DNA of 26,064 nucleotides from Asterionellopsis glacialis (GCA_014885115.2 WKLE02000277.1:1-26064), one strand, 5' to 3'; positions 8,501-19,084 are shown, counted from the stretch's first letter. Notes: a model not told the origin generated them from the letters alone. Made by a program: numbers and translations.

Positions 8501-10368
8501 TGTTATTTATTTTGGTTGGGATGTGTATTCCTCACGTGGTCGTCTTGGAATAATGAGATTTCAGGGTCACGGAAGCGAAAGATAAAAAAAAATCTTTTGG
8601 CATGTCGACAGATGGTTCTTCCCTCAAGCGTGCTTGGATTTCAAGATTTCCGGTATTTTCATATGCATACATACAGAACGCCGTTATGTAAGTCTGCGCC
8701 ATTGAACGCGCCAGGACTTCTCATATGTTTCGCCTTGTGTGTAGGACTAGTCTCTAGTAGAGGTCCTAGTTAGTAACTTCAAGGATCAGTCCGTCGCTCC
8801 TTGTTTCAATACATGGTACAGACTGAATTGATTGGCTGTCGGTAGTTCAAAGGTATGAACGGGTTCCGCCTGGAAGCAAATGAAAATACATTCCCTACTG
8901 AACTACGTGACTTTTATGTTCCTTGTAGATTTAGATTTTAGGACCTGTCTAAGATTACTGGTAGTGTATTGGTAACACCTTTCAAGTCGATCCTACGTAG
9001 AGGTCCTACTAAATAGTTCATTGTCCTACGAGCAACCTACTGTACCCATTGCGGTATAACCCTGCGTTCGACCCATCTTTTAGATACATGCAGACAGACA
9101 GACGTTTCGTATCTCCTCCTCATCTGATTTTGAGATAAAAGGACCTACCGGTAGTCCTAAAGGACCTAGACGTCATGTTGAGATGATGTGAGTTGAGATC
9201 CTTCATCCTTTTCTGACTCCAAGGTCGGTGTCACTGTCTGTCTGTCCGTTTACCCAGGACTCGATCTTACCAGGTATGCACACGGGTACTAAGTACTGAT
9301 TGTCTGTAGAGTTCGAGGTCTGATGTCTTACGGACGATCAACGGTCACACGAGATTCGTCCGTCCAGAACACTGGTACATCTCATGTTGGCCCGCAATTG
9401 ATTCATTTGATTAAAATTACGGGGCTTTTATGTTTCGCGAATCCCACAAAAAAAATTGCTTACTGTAAAGTTTTTCTTGAAACCACACTCGTACAAAATC
9501 ATTTTTTTACCTGGGTATATCCCAATTATTCCTGTTGCAAATAACACTGACAAGAAAACTGGTTCTTTTTCACAGACGATGAGCGATAACCCATGACTGC
9601 AAGCTCGTCTTATTCTTATTTTTTATAAGGCATGAGGCACATATTTTTTATAAGGCATAAGGCACATGTTAGTTCTTACTAAAATACAGAGTAGACCTGC
9701 GATTGCAACTCCTCGTCCATTAATAGGTTTACTACCAGTGCTTTAACAGTTCTATTATAGACGATATAATGCATTGAGGTCGCAAGCATACTGTTTGTAC
9801 ATGATTAACCCATTACTACAATAATATGTGGCTCTTGGTTTTGTTGAGATTTGGTGGTAGGATACTGTTTGTATGTAGTTTGTAAAACTTCAACCTGCTT
9901 TTTCGGTGATGTTGACAAGGAAAAACATATCAAATTTACACAATATGCAAGTTGACAAGCTTCATGTTAAATTAAAATTCGTAATCAAACTAACAAATCT
10001 GGTTGATACACTTACAATATAATTCCAGTATTGTATACAAATGACCAAAATCCGGTATAAACGAAAAAGTGGTTTGTAGTTGGTACGACTACTTGCACCA
10101 AACCAACATACGATGTCCTCCCTGGTGTGAGGCCTTTCGCGTACGCTGAAGAGAGTGAGCAAGAACTATTCTCACTGTGGTTTGTACGAGTACCGGATAC
10201 CGGCATCCCTGAATCGTGAATCAGTTTTTTTTCTTTTCTGCATCATTCGACGACACTCTTCATCACAACATTAGTATTTCTTGACATACTCGTAGACCAG
10301 TGTATAACACAATATAATTATTATCATTATTTTAAACACCTATTGTTTTAAACGCCACAGAACGCAAA
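8501..10368. other. Divergent intergenic region between GSIII and the WLM gene
   Basis: This shared upstream region of two divergent genes has no supported ORF. It holds repeated TAGGACC/GGTCCTA words (about 8741-9175), including the near-palindrome AGGACCTACCGGTAGTCCT at about 9139-9157, short CAGA/TCTG runs near 9090 and 9235, and a 25-bp tandem repeat at 9618-9667. Directly before the WLM start are two TTTTAAAC copies and an AT-rich stretch (about 10310-10352) that could hold promoter elements. No factor can be named. Confidence 0.55.
9618..9667. repeat. Two-copy 25-bp tandem repeat
   Basis: Units ATTTTTTATAAGGCATGAGG plus CACAT (9618-9642) and the same with one G-to-A change (9643-9667). 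Each contains TTTTATAAGGCA, which is TATA-like, but the repeat is about 700 bp from the nearest start codon, so a promoter role is unsupported. Confidence 0.85.
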
Positions 10369-11538
10369 ATGCAAAAAGAATGCTGTAATGACAATGATGT
10401 AGCCAATGTTGGTAAACTGATAGTTTCCTTTCGTGGTACAAGAACAGAATTGGCTTTGACAAAAGGCCTCACTGTCGCGCAAGTCAAGGAGGAAAGTATT
10501 CACAATTCATTAGTAGGATCATCCGAAATGGGCTCAGTGACTTATCAAGATGTCAAGTTATTGTACAAAGGAAAAACATTAGTAGATAACAACCAGGATA
10601 TGTATGAATTATTATTAGCTCCACTTGAACAATCAGGGACAACAACAACACTAAGAAAGAATAAAAGTAGCAAACCCAAGACATATCGTCTCATATTGAC
10701 CGGAATATCTGCTTCGGAAGCACAAACAAACAATGAAGAATTAGCTCTTGGACTTGCCAAGAACGCACCTAGAGTTCGAGATGATCTTTCCACGAAAGGT
10801 CAGCAAGAAATTGCTCGACGACAACAAATGGGAAGAAAAATCATGCAACAACAACTAAAAGTTGCAAACCGAAAAAATGGTGGACGGACGTATGGGTTTG
10901 GTAAAATTGAAACACTTCCCATGTTACCTGATGAAGAGAAGGTTAGATCTATTCTTACATCACTTGCCAATGATCCTGGAATTTTAGCATGCATGGCCAA
11001 ACACAAGTGGAACGTGGGAAGCTTGGCAGAATTGTATCCAGAGGGTAAAGTGGGAGAAAGTGCTGTATGTGTGATGGGATTGAATAAAAATAAGGGTCAA
11101 CAAATACTGTTACGTGTTCGAACGGATGACTTGAAGGGGTTCCGTAAGATACTTTCCATTCGAAAGGTTCTGTACCATGAATTGGCACATAATGTCTATT
11201 CAGAACACGACAGTGACTTTTTCCAATTAATGCGTCAAATAGAACAAGAGTGTAATGAACTTGACTGGACTCAAGGGCAGGGCCTACAGTCTCATGACGA
11301 TGGATATTCCAACACGTTTACTGGAGGGACATATCGTCTTGGCGGTGGAGGAGATGCACAGGGGCATAAATTGTCTGTACGCGAACTTGCTGCACGAGCA
11401 GCTATGCTTCGGTTGACAGCGGAGGAGGAAGAAATCTATCAAAATTGTGGTTGCGCTCAGCACGAAGATCGCAACGAAGAGAAAAGGGAACAAGCGATGA
11501 CAACAGCAGAAGATATGGAAGAAGATAGTACCACGTAA
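10369..11538 (+). CDS. Ubiquitin-like / WLM-domain zinc metalloprotease (389 aa)
   Basis: Putative metalloprotease of the Wss1-like (WLM) family. The N-terminal about 16-112 resembles a ubiquitin-like fold (GKLIVSFRGTRTELAL, VKLLYKGKTLVD, YRLILTG). The WLM catalytic domain runs from about 145 to 330. Its zinc-binding motif HELAHNVYSEH (270-280) gives His270, Glu271 (catalytic), His274 and His280, then DSDFFQLM as in the family. FTGGTYRLGG (317-326) resembles the FxGxGxxLG SHP box that binds Cdc48/p97, with Thr in place of one Gly. The C-terminus is acidic with a CGC pair. Family members act in ubiquitin/SUMO-linked proteolysis and in removal of DNA-protein crosslinks; that role here is inferred. 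It is a single exon, the start is the first in-frame ATG, and no secretion signal is present. It converges with the next gene, 165 bp apart. Confidence 0.92.
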   Translation: MQKECCNDNDVANVGKLIVSFRGTRTELALTKGLTVAQVKEESIHNSLVGSSEMGSVTYQDVKLLYKGKTLVDNNQDMYELLLAPLEQSGTTTTLRKNKSSKPKTYRLILTGISASEAQTNNEELALGLAKNAPRVRDDLSTKGQQEIARRQQMGRKIMQQQLKVANRKNGGRTYGFGKIETLPMLPDEEKVRSILTSLANDPGILACMAKHKWNVGSLAELYPEGKVGESAVCVMGLNKNKGQQILLRVRTDDLKGFRKILSIRKVLYHELAHNVYSEHDSDFFQLMRQIEQECNELDWTQGQGLQSHDDGYSNTFTGGTYRLGGGGDAQGHKLSVRELAARAAMLRLTAEEEEIYQNCGCAQHEDRNEEKREQAMTTAEDMEEDSTT

Positions 11539-11703
11539 AAAAGAGTGCGTGTATAATGTACTGTACAAAATTATAGACTATTTTTCTGGTACAACCTATT
11601 CCTTCTCGTAACTACTTTCTTCATAATGTTTTTGATCAGGTATCGAAAAAACAACCAGTAAAGACTTTTCCCATGGTAGCAAGGATCATATCCCCAGAGC
11701 ATG
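11539..11703. other. Short convergent intergenic spacer
   Basis: 165 bp between the stop codons of two convergent genes must contain both 3' ends. It is AT-rich in its first half and has no hairpin or other element I can support. Confidence 0.5.
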
Positions 11704-14700
11704 TTATCTCTTGGTTTCCGAATCTAAATTTTTCTCAACCACAGCTGGACTTGCCTCCTTTGCACCATCCGTCGCTGCAGTATTTTCTGACGTCTCAGCA
11801 GATGTTGCGTTGGTTTTTGTAGTGTCTTTCGTCACTTCAGCCTCTGCCTCGGCTTCCGCCTCTTTTGCCTTTCTTTCAGCTTCGGCCGCTTCTTCTTCAG
11901 CCTCAGCTAGCATCTCAAGTTCCCGTGCCTCCTTTTCTTTTCGCTCTCGTTCCGCCTTGACGAGCTCTTCCTCTTCTTTCTCCTTGGCCAAATCTTTCTC
12001 GTGTTCGTGAGTCTTGAATAGAGACGCGTACCATGGATCAGTATGAGGCGCCTTTGTAGGTGCCTCAGTAGGCGCTTCGGTATCATCTAGAGGATCGTGT
12101 TCTGTGGGCGCCATGGTAGGAGCATCAGTGGAGGGACAAATTGGAACACCTCCATCAATCATTTCAGGTGGCCGACAGGATTCGAATAGAGGTCGCCAAA
12201 TACATCCCATACCAGATCCCTCACACAATTCTTGACTCTCGTGAGCTTTGCAATTACAATCTGTATCTGTCAAGTTCCGGTTCTGCAATTCACGGAGATG
12301 TTTTTCTTCCTCCGACATGCCATCTTCCTTTTCTTCTTTTGCAAAGACCTTGATGAAGGGATCTCGTGCACCATATAGAGACCGATCAGTAAACTTATAC
12401 ATACCATCCTTCTTTTCACGGAATAGAAAAGCTGCGTAAGAAGTTCCTGTTGGACCAGAAGGGCCTGCAATTTTGCCATCCTTGAACTTTTTCTTTCGCC
12501 TTCCTTTGTAAAGGTTTTGACCCTCGTCACCAAACCTTTCTTTCCACTCCTTGCAAAATTTGTTTCGGAGTTTAGTATTGTACAACATATCAAAGTCTAG
12601 AACCACTTTATTGTGCCCAGGGTTAAATTTTTGTGCATGATTTACATTTTCCTTACAGTATGGAAACTTGAAACAGAAAGGATACGTGGCCGGTGTGAAA
12701 GGACAAACGGGTTTGAAGGTTCCGGGTGTGAACATGAGATCCACATGTGTGGCAACTTGATGATAAGAGTTGGTAATCATAAACCATTCCGTATCTACCT
12801 CAGCTTCGCACAAGTCCATAAAATCTGGGCCTGTCCTGTGTTGAGCGCGGGTCGGGACAACTGTCAAGTTTCGATAGTCATCCTTCGCTTCGATAAAGTT
12901 GGGAAGCATAATCACGACTTGTGAGAATGGATGGTCTTTCTCATCAAGCTTTTTCAGCAAGTGAGCTGATCTGTCATAAAACCATTCGGAGACAACCAAT
13001 GTGATTTTTGTCAATGCTGGATTCCAAGGAGCATACAATTTGGCACCATGAATAACATATTCTGGTCCTAAATGTCGTGGAATCAGGTTAGTAGCTGCAT
13101 AGTTGTGAATGGCGGGTGTTTCTTTCATGGGTGTTTCGTGTTTATGCATATCCCACCACTTGGCAAACATATCTGTGTTGTTCGAAAGGGTGATGTTTTC
13201 ACCTTCCTCGTTGAGCATAATTTTGGGTGCCAATTCTGGAACAATACGGAGAGCTCCTTCAACGCACATTTGAGACATGCGATAATCGTATGGGATCGAA
13301 TTGTACGGGCATGGTGCTTCTACTTCCAACTGACCAACAAGACGTTCCATCAATGGATGCGATGTGTTATAAATAGCATTTCCGTTGATATGATGAAGTA
13401 AAGAAAGAGGAATTTGTTCGTAAAAATTGTCCCATTTGTCACCATTGTATTTCCTGTAAAAAATAGTGTAAACACAAAGGAAGCTCAAAATAATGAGATA
13501 ACGCAATTTCCAAGTTATTTAGGGATAAAGTTAGTCATTTTGCGAGGCATTCCACGAATAAGATGACCGACTAACGGACCATGTACGAAAAACCTGATGA
13601 AGATGAATATTTTGTTGCCAATGGGATGGAACGGTAGAAAAAGCGTCAAACATTGCAGGTAAAATGATACTTACGCTCCAAGAATGGCAAATGGTCTATT
13701 ATCTTCAACCTGAGAAAGAATAACATCGAGCCAATGATTTTTGACGGGAATTGAATCACCTTCCATCAGATAGAATCCATCATACTGTCCCCATTCTCCG
13801 CTTTGGATGATACGAAAGGCGGCTTCAAATTGTCTGTTAGGCCCATTGACCCAGTTGTACAATTCTTCTTGAGCACTTGGAATGTACAAGTCCAACTCTT
13901 GAGGAATATTGGCTTCAATCGCGTAAATATTAGCGAAACATTGAGACCACCCACCCGGCTCATTGAATTGATTAATAATCTGGTCTACGGAATTGATAGC
14001 AACTTCATTTTCTGAAAAGGTCTGACTGTAAAATAAAAATACATCAGCAACCATCTCTTTTAAAAGATCTGCCCCAACGTCGTCGAATTGTTTTTTCTCT
14101 CGTATATTCATTTCTTCATCAAAATCTAAATCGGTAGCTGCTGCACGGCATGGTGCTAATTGATTCCACACAGCAAAGGTAGTTGGCAATGCATCAGCAT
14201 CAAATTCACAGAATGGTCTGACTACAGCTAGACGTGTTTTAAATTCTCGATCCGCAAGTTTGCCGTAACCTCCAATTCGTTTAATTTGCAATGTTTCTGT
14301 TTCCTGTAAAGTTTTCAAACTTTTCGTTGACAAATAATAACTAGATGATACATAAGGATGATGATATACATAGTCGGGTCTCTTAATGTCGGGTTCTTCT
14401 CCGTCAGCTGCCGCAGCTGCTTTTGCAGCATTTTGTCGTTGCAATAAAACGCGGATGCCCACTAAAATACAAAACACCACAAAGGCAAACTGACCAGCCT
14501 GAGGACTTCGAATTAGCCGCTTGATTCCTCCTATAATCATGATTATCGCTGCTGATATATAGGATGTCCTATCGTCATCATCATCTTCTTCCAAAAGACC
14601 TTGTTGACGAAGAACATTTTCTCCTCCTTCATGTTCCTCTTCATCATCAGTCAAGTCATCATCACCATAGTCATATCCTTCGTAACTAGGATCAACTGAA

Positions 14701-14855
14701 GAACTCACGCCAGCGGCTTGCAAAGCAGATTGAACTTGAGATGATATCACATTCACAGTAGGACCTTCGTGATCTTCTTCTGCGGTCCATGGATTGTTTT
14801 GGTCATCTTCAGTCGACTGGGATATAGGCCAAGCGTATGGATGAGAGTGGCTCAT
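11704..14855 (-). CDS. Membrane-anchored glycosyltransferase-like protein (two exons, 976 aa)
   Basis: Exon 1 (13675-14855) and exon 2 (11704-13453) join across a 221-nt intron (donor GTAAGTATC, branch-like CTAAC, acceptor TTTTTTACAG), giving exactly 977 codons and a seamless FAILGA-KYNGDKW. Visible parts: acidic cytosolic N-terminus, hydrophobic segment about 99-111, membrane anchor about 120-139, and a lumenal domain with FYLMEGDSIPV (about 361-371, DxD-like) and HHINGNAIYN (414-423). A second globular block follows with WFMITNSYHQ (about 617-626). Then come a Cys-rich module (about 793-833), PT-rich APT repeats (about 838-863) and a Glu/Ala helix (about 879-936). The MEGD...HINGNAIY pair recalls nucleotide-sugar transferase-like proteins of algae, so a Golgi type II enzyme is likely; donor and acceptor are unknown. 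Start choice: CACCATGAG at 14855. An upstream in-frame ATG at 15053 would add 66 low-complexity residues. Confidence 0.8.
13454..13674 (-). other. Intron of the glycosyltransferase-like gene
   Basis: Minus-strand donor GGAGC/GTAAGT at 13675/13674 and acceptor TTTTTTACAG/GAAATAC at 13454/13453, with ACTAAC about 80 nt before the acceptor. Without splicing, exon 1 reads to a stop at once, and exon 2 has no ATG start near its beginning (the apparent start at 13506 is TTG). Confidence 0.85.
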
Positions 14856-14935
14856 GGTGGAGCAACCTTTGAGTTGCGGGGTTTTCTCGGGGCAAATGTT
14901 CCCCAAGAGGTCTTCCTGGAGAGATTCCTTCGACC

Positions 14936-15032
14936 TACCTGTACGAGTACAGGTACTCGTATTGTACTGGTACCTTGTACCTGGTACAATGCCTGGCGTG
15001 GGGCGGGTATTTACGGTGCCGTACCAGTACGG
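14936..15032. promoter_or_regulatory. Three GTAC-centred hairpins upstream of the glycosyltransferase-like gene
   Basis: Three inverted repeats lie 80-180 bp upstream of the preferred start codon. TACCTGTAC-GA-GTACAGGTA (14936-14955) is a perfect 9-bp stem, overlapping CGAGTAC-AG-GTACTCG. A nested ATTGTAC..GGTAC-CTT-GTACC..GTACAAT occupies 14961-14990. CCGTAC-CA-GTACGG (15019-15032) is a perfect 6-bp stem. Spacers are only 2-3 nt, which fits near-palindromic DNA sites or cruciforms better than RNA hairpins. A regulatory role is inferred from position only. Confidence 0.5.
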
Positions 15033-15055
15033 TAGAGTAGAGAGGGTTTCCAATC

Positions 15056-15499
15056 ACGCCACGCCAAATAGAGTCGCGTCGCCTGAATTTCATATTGATG
15101 AGTGAAATAAATAACAAATAATCCTCCATATTAAATAAAAATTCGACATTTATATCAACAACACTCAACACCCACGTCGAAGTTTGACGGGAAAAATCCG
15201 GTTATTGGTTGTCGAGAACCGATGACTGGTGATTTGTTCTTCATGTTTCATTGACACCACCGTAAAATCCATGTTGTTTCGCACAACTCACCATGATCAA
15301 AAAACACCGCATTCTCTAACACAATAAAAATGTTCCCAAGTTGTACCCATTCTTTCCTGTTTGAAAGGCATTTTCTCTAATGTTTGTCAATGTGCAGTCA
15401 TTATTGTTGATTGTTGGGTTTCATTCAGGTGTTGCTTTACACCATTGTTGTTCGCCTTGTTTCCTCGTGTTGTTTCTATCTCATGTGTTTCTACATTGT
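15056..15499. other. Intergenic, no supported gene
   Basis: AT-rich DNA between the glycosyltransferase-like gene and the gypsy relic. The plus-strand ORF at 15380-15598 has no recognisable feature and overlaps the decayed end of the integrase on the other strand. Confidence 0.5.
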
Positions 15500-16157
15500 T
15501 TTAGTAACATATATATGTCATATATAGATAGTATGTTGTCCCATGGCTCATCATCTCCTATAGTAGGTGGATTGGTGGTTCACTTATATCCAGCATAGAT
15601 AAGGAGTCACCTATGATTTGGTGTACCTGTTCTATGATACCATTTTATTGGGGATTATAGGTAGTTGTCATCTTTTTCTTAAGTCCAAAGTTTTGTCTTC
15701 TTTTGTCAAATCTACTTTTAAACTCTGAGCTATTGCCGTAGCCTACCTACTGTGGATGTGGATACTGGCATAACCAGCCAGAGTGGAATGCTTCCATGAC
15801 AGTGTCAGCTGTTTTGTCTTTGAGTGCTTTGATTTTGAACCAGCCTGTGGCAGGATCTATCATAGAAAGACATTGTAGCATACATGTACCCAAATCAAAT
15901 TTAATATTATATTTTCCAATTAGGTCCATATGTACTTGTTCCCATTTGAGGATCTCAGCCTCTTTAGGAGGTAAGTGTCCATATTGCTTACATTGCTTTT
16001 TACTTAACTGGCATTGTTTACATGTTTTACAAATGTTTTCTACATGGGTTCTTAGCTTGGGCCATGTAAAATGCTGTTGTATAGTTGCTTCTGTATGTGT
16101 CATTCCTATGTGTGCTAAGTATTTATGATACAATGAACTATACTCCCTGTAGGACAC
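15500..16157 (-). pseudogene. Gypsy integrase remnant
   Basis: The N-terminal zinc-binding HHCC module is visible as YHKYLAHIGMTH followed by CKTCKQC. The core then shows HMDLIGKY (first Asp) and MIDPATGW (a conserved block). After a frameshift near 15750, GYGNSSEFK stands where the family has DNGxEF, so the second catalytic Asp is replaced. TTTYNPQ-stop-NGIIEQVHQ follows, with the catalytic Glu codon at 15630-15632. Further on, DEPWDNILSIYD fits the end of the core. The stop in NPQxNG and the lost Asp make it inactive. Confidence 0.87.
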
Positions 16158-16589
16158 TCTTGAGGATGGCTGATTGATGCAAGGACAAGCAGACAGACTC
16201 CAAAGTTTACTATTTACTAGTATTTCCTGAATATTTACTTCTTGTTAAATTGCCAGATTTCTCCAGCGTCAAACTAACTCTTTAAACTAGCTTATAATTT
16301 TCCCTACCAAATAAAAGTCTTCTTTTGTTTTGTGTGTTGATTGTCTGATTGTTGTGTTGTGCCACACCATTGACACTGGATTTTACCTTCAAAGTGTACA
16401 AGGGGTTCTCCTTCAACTTCTCTAGTCCTGAACATACCAGGTTTTGCATTTTGCATTAGTTTTCTAAGTGTTCAGTTTTTTTCCTAATGCAGTTTAATTC
16501 AAGGTGGGAATATTGGAAAGACTGTTTCTTTGATTTCCTTCTGGGTAATTGGATATGCTTCCATGACATTAATGAGCTCTGGTAATGAG

Positions 16590-17040
16590 TCACCATTGTC
16601 ATCATCATCATCTCCCCATCTTGCATCTAATTGTGAAAGTTGCATCAGCTATGACATTTTCTCCAGCTTCAATATGGAGGAATTCTGTGCTGTATTCTTC
16701 TAGCATAAGTTGTCATCTACCTAGCAAATTTATCATACAATATGTTTTTATGGTCTGTGTGTACTACTAACTTTTGACCCCATAATATGTTTTTGAATTA
16801 TTTAAATGTCTCTACTATAGACAATAGTTCTTGTTCTCTGATGGTATACTTTTTTTAGCACCTTTAAGTTTCCTACTGTAGAACGCAAGGGGCCTATCAT
16901 CTTGCATGATAACCACACCTAATTGATAGTTGCTTGTGTCAGCATATATATGGAATTCTTTCTTAAAGTCAGGGAATGGTCATGGTGTTTCTCTACTTAT
17001 GACTTCTTTTATCTTTTCAAAGGGTCTTTGACAAAGGTTG
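16590..17040 (-). pseudogene. Gypsy RNase H remnant
   Basis: The minus strand reads KFVWDNLCQRPFEKIKEVIS, a TGA at 16980-16982, FPDFKKEFHIYADTSNYQLG, VVIMQDDRPLAFYSRKL, then YTIREQELLSIVETFK, HTDHKN and, in another frame, IEAGENVIADA. These are the conserved RT-connection and RNase H motifs (catalytic Asp in YADTSN, TDH block) of gypsy elements. Several stop codons and at least one frameshift are present. Confidence 0.88.
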
Positions 17041-17460
17041 TCCCATACAAACTTGGTGACCTTGTTTGATACCATAGTCAGTAGTGGGGATAGGATGTGG
17101 CTTCTGCATCTCCAAATATGATGGCAATAGTAGTTGACCATACCTAAGAATTTCCTTAAATGGCTGGCATTTAGTCTTAGGAGGCTCTAAATTTTGTATC
17201 CCTTCCACTTTCTTAGCTTGTGGTTGTATACCTTTGCAAGTTAACCAGTAACTGAGATACCTATTTTCTGACATGGTAAAATGGGATTTGTTAGCATTAA
17301 CTATGAAACCAGCTTTGGCAAGGCCATTGAGTACTGCATCAACCTTGGTGTCTTTGTACATGGCACTTGACATGATTAAAATATTTTCTATGTATGCCTG
17401 TTCAAATTCTAAGTTGCCTAAGACATCATCCATGAATTTCTAAAAGATATCAGGGCTATT
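17017..17460 (-). pseudogene. Gypsy reverse transcriptase, C-terminal half
   Basis: It starts in the palm at MNSPDIF, has a TAG, then KFMDDVLGNLEFEQAYIENIL, with the catalytic YIDD box changed to YIEN (17383-17394): both Asp codons are lost. It continues NGLAKAGFIVNANKSHFTM and GIQPQAKKVEGIQNLEPP, the usual thumb and connection motifs. The first half of RT (fingers, first Asp) is absent. Confidence 0.88.
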
Positions 17461-17883
17461 CATTGTATTCACCTGTTTTTGTTTGTAAATCTTGGAGCTA
17501 TTGCAATTCTTCTTCTTTGATTTGTCTGCAGTACATTCAGAGGTGTTATGGTTATTCATACAGCAGTTGCCACACCATTTACAGCTGTGCTGGCATTTTT
17601 GATTGTGCTTGTTGTTAGAGCAATTGGAATTTTTTTTGCTTTGTTCTTGTTTGTGCTCTTAATTGGGCTTGGTAGCTTTTTTGGACTTAGAGAGCACACA
17701 ATCAATATTGTGGTGCACTTCAGGTTTCTCAAAGTAGTCTATGGTATCTTCCTTATGACAGGTTGTGAGGATCAAGATTGCTAGCCAGAAGGGCAGATTG
17801 CCACTCGAGTGGTTTTGCCCTGTCAAGAATATCAACAATTTATCACCATCAAATTTTTGGATAGTTTTGCTGTTGTGATCCAT
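17443..17883 (-). pseudogene. Gypsy Gag fragment with CCHC zinc knuckle
   Basis: On the minus strand a Gag-like segment (FDGDKLLIFLTGQNHSSGNL) is followed by one TAA, a Lys/Asn-rich linker, and a canonical C-x2-C-x4-H-x4-C zinc knuckle CGNCCMNNHNTSEC (17533-17574). About 24 codons later the same frame runs into the RT palm motif NSPDIF, so protease and most of the RT fingers are deleted. The 5' part of Gag is not recognisable. Confidence 0.75.
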
Positions 17884-19084
17884 ACAGAAATATGCAAATA
17901 TTCATTCAACTGGCAAAGCCTTGCAATAAACTCACAAAGCATGAAATTAATAATTTTTAAATATTTATCTGAAGTATTTTTTACTGATTTGAAGTGTTGT
18001 CAGATTGATATCCATGATATGTTCCAGAATCAAGTGGACCACTTTGAAGCATTTTGCCTATACCAAAGCCCTTTACAGCAGGTTTTACAAAATACCACAC
18101 AAAAATCAACATATATTAGTAATTTTATCTCCAGGGTATGTATGAGTCATTTTTAAAACAGATTTTGGAAATTTATATTGAAAAAATAGTCAGGCCTGGT
18201 ACAAAATTGGTGTGGTGTACACTTGAAACTTAGGATGAAGAACTCGTTTTTTTCTATGTAGCATACTTTATACTGGAAAAATGGTTCATCTGATCTACAA
18301 AAAAAATCTGATTGGAAGACAAAATTGGATATTATATATGGATACAAAATTTTTGAAATGTTGGAATATTTTACTCTGGAAATTATTTATCAAAATTAGA
18401 GCTGTATGATTGAAAATCCAATAGACTCAATTAGGTCTGGTACTAGCTATGCAGGCTACAATGTGCATGCCTAACATGCCAGCTCATCAAGCCAATAATT
18501 AAAAAAAATGTAAGGCCAAACCAATTTATGAAAATGGCCCAACTCATATATAAATATATGCAGGTCACACTAGAGTTAGACCCCCAACATACATGGAGAA
18601 GGAATTTTTAGGGAAATAAAACTAGTGTTTTTACTAGCTTTGATTAACTCTACTAAAAAAGTCACACCCCAGTGCAGGTGGGATGACTTACCTAATTCTA
18701 GAAAATTTCCCACATCATTATTCAAGCCAATCAAACAACTTTAACTGTCAGCCACTACATTGGCTGGTCAATATTCTAAAGAATTCAGGTACTAGACAAT
18801 GCACCATTCTATATATCCAAGTCAGACTTCTCCCCCTGCCCCCTCTAAGCAAATCATAAGCCTGTTTTACACAGGCTTTCTTGTTGTATAGCACATCTAT
18901 TTCAGTTGCTATTATACTAACATCATTTTTTTAATTTTCTACCTGTTTCTCTGTTGCTAGCTCTGTTGTTTTTTGCTCTTGTTTTCCAATCAGAGATTCA
19001 TCCTTCTGCCAATTTCTTTTTAGATTGTGGACACCATCACTATGGGACCATCACTTTTATCTATCTATGTGTGCAAGATTATAT

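Larger units (their letters stand above)
15500..17883 (-). mobile_element. Ty3/gypsy LTR retrotransposon relic (internal region, no LTRs seen)
   Basis: On the minus strand the order is Gag zinc knuckle, RT, RNase H, integrase, the gene order of Ty3/gypsy (Metaviridae) elements rather than Ty1/copia. Every domain is interrupted by stops or frame changes. The protease and first half of RT are missing because of an internal deletion. I found no pair of long terminal repeats at the expected ends, so the borders are only approximate. Confidence 0.9.

Noticed and set aside
13504..13506. Independent 600-codon gene starting at 13506
   Set aside because: The start codon there is TTG, the sequence upstream of 13453 is intronic, and joining to exon 1 gives a continuous conserved block.
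14856..15053. Longer start (ATG at 15053) for the glycosyltransferase-like gene
   Set aside because: The extra 66 residues come from the GTAC-palindrome region and look like untranslated leader. The ATG at 14855 has a better context and starts ordinary protein sequence. It is not excluded without transcript data.
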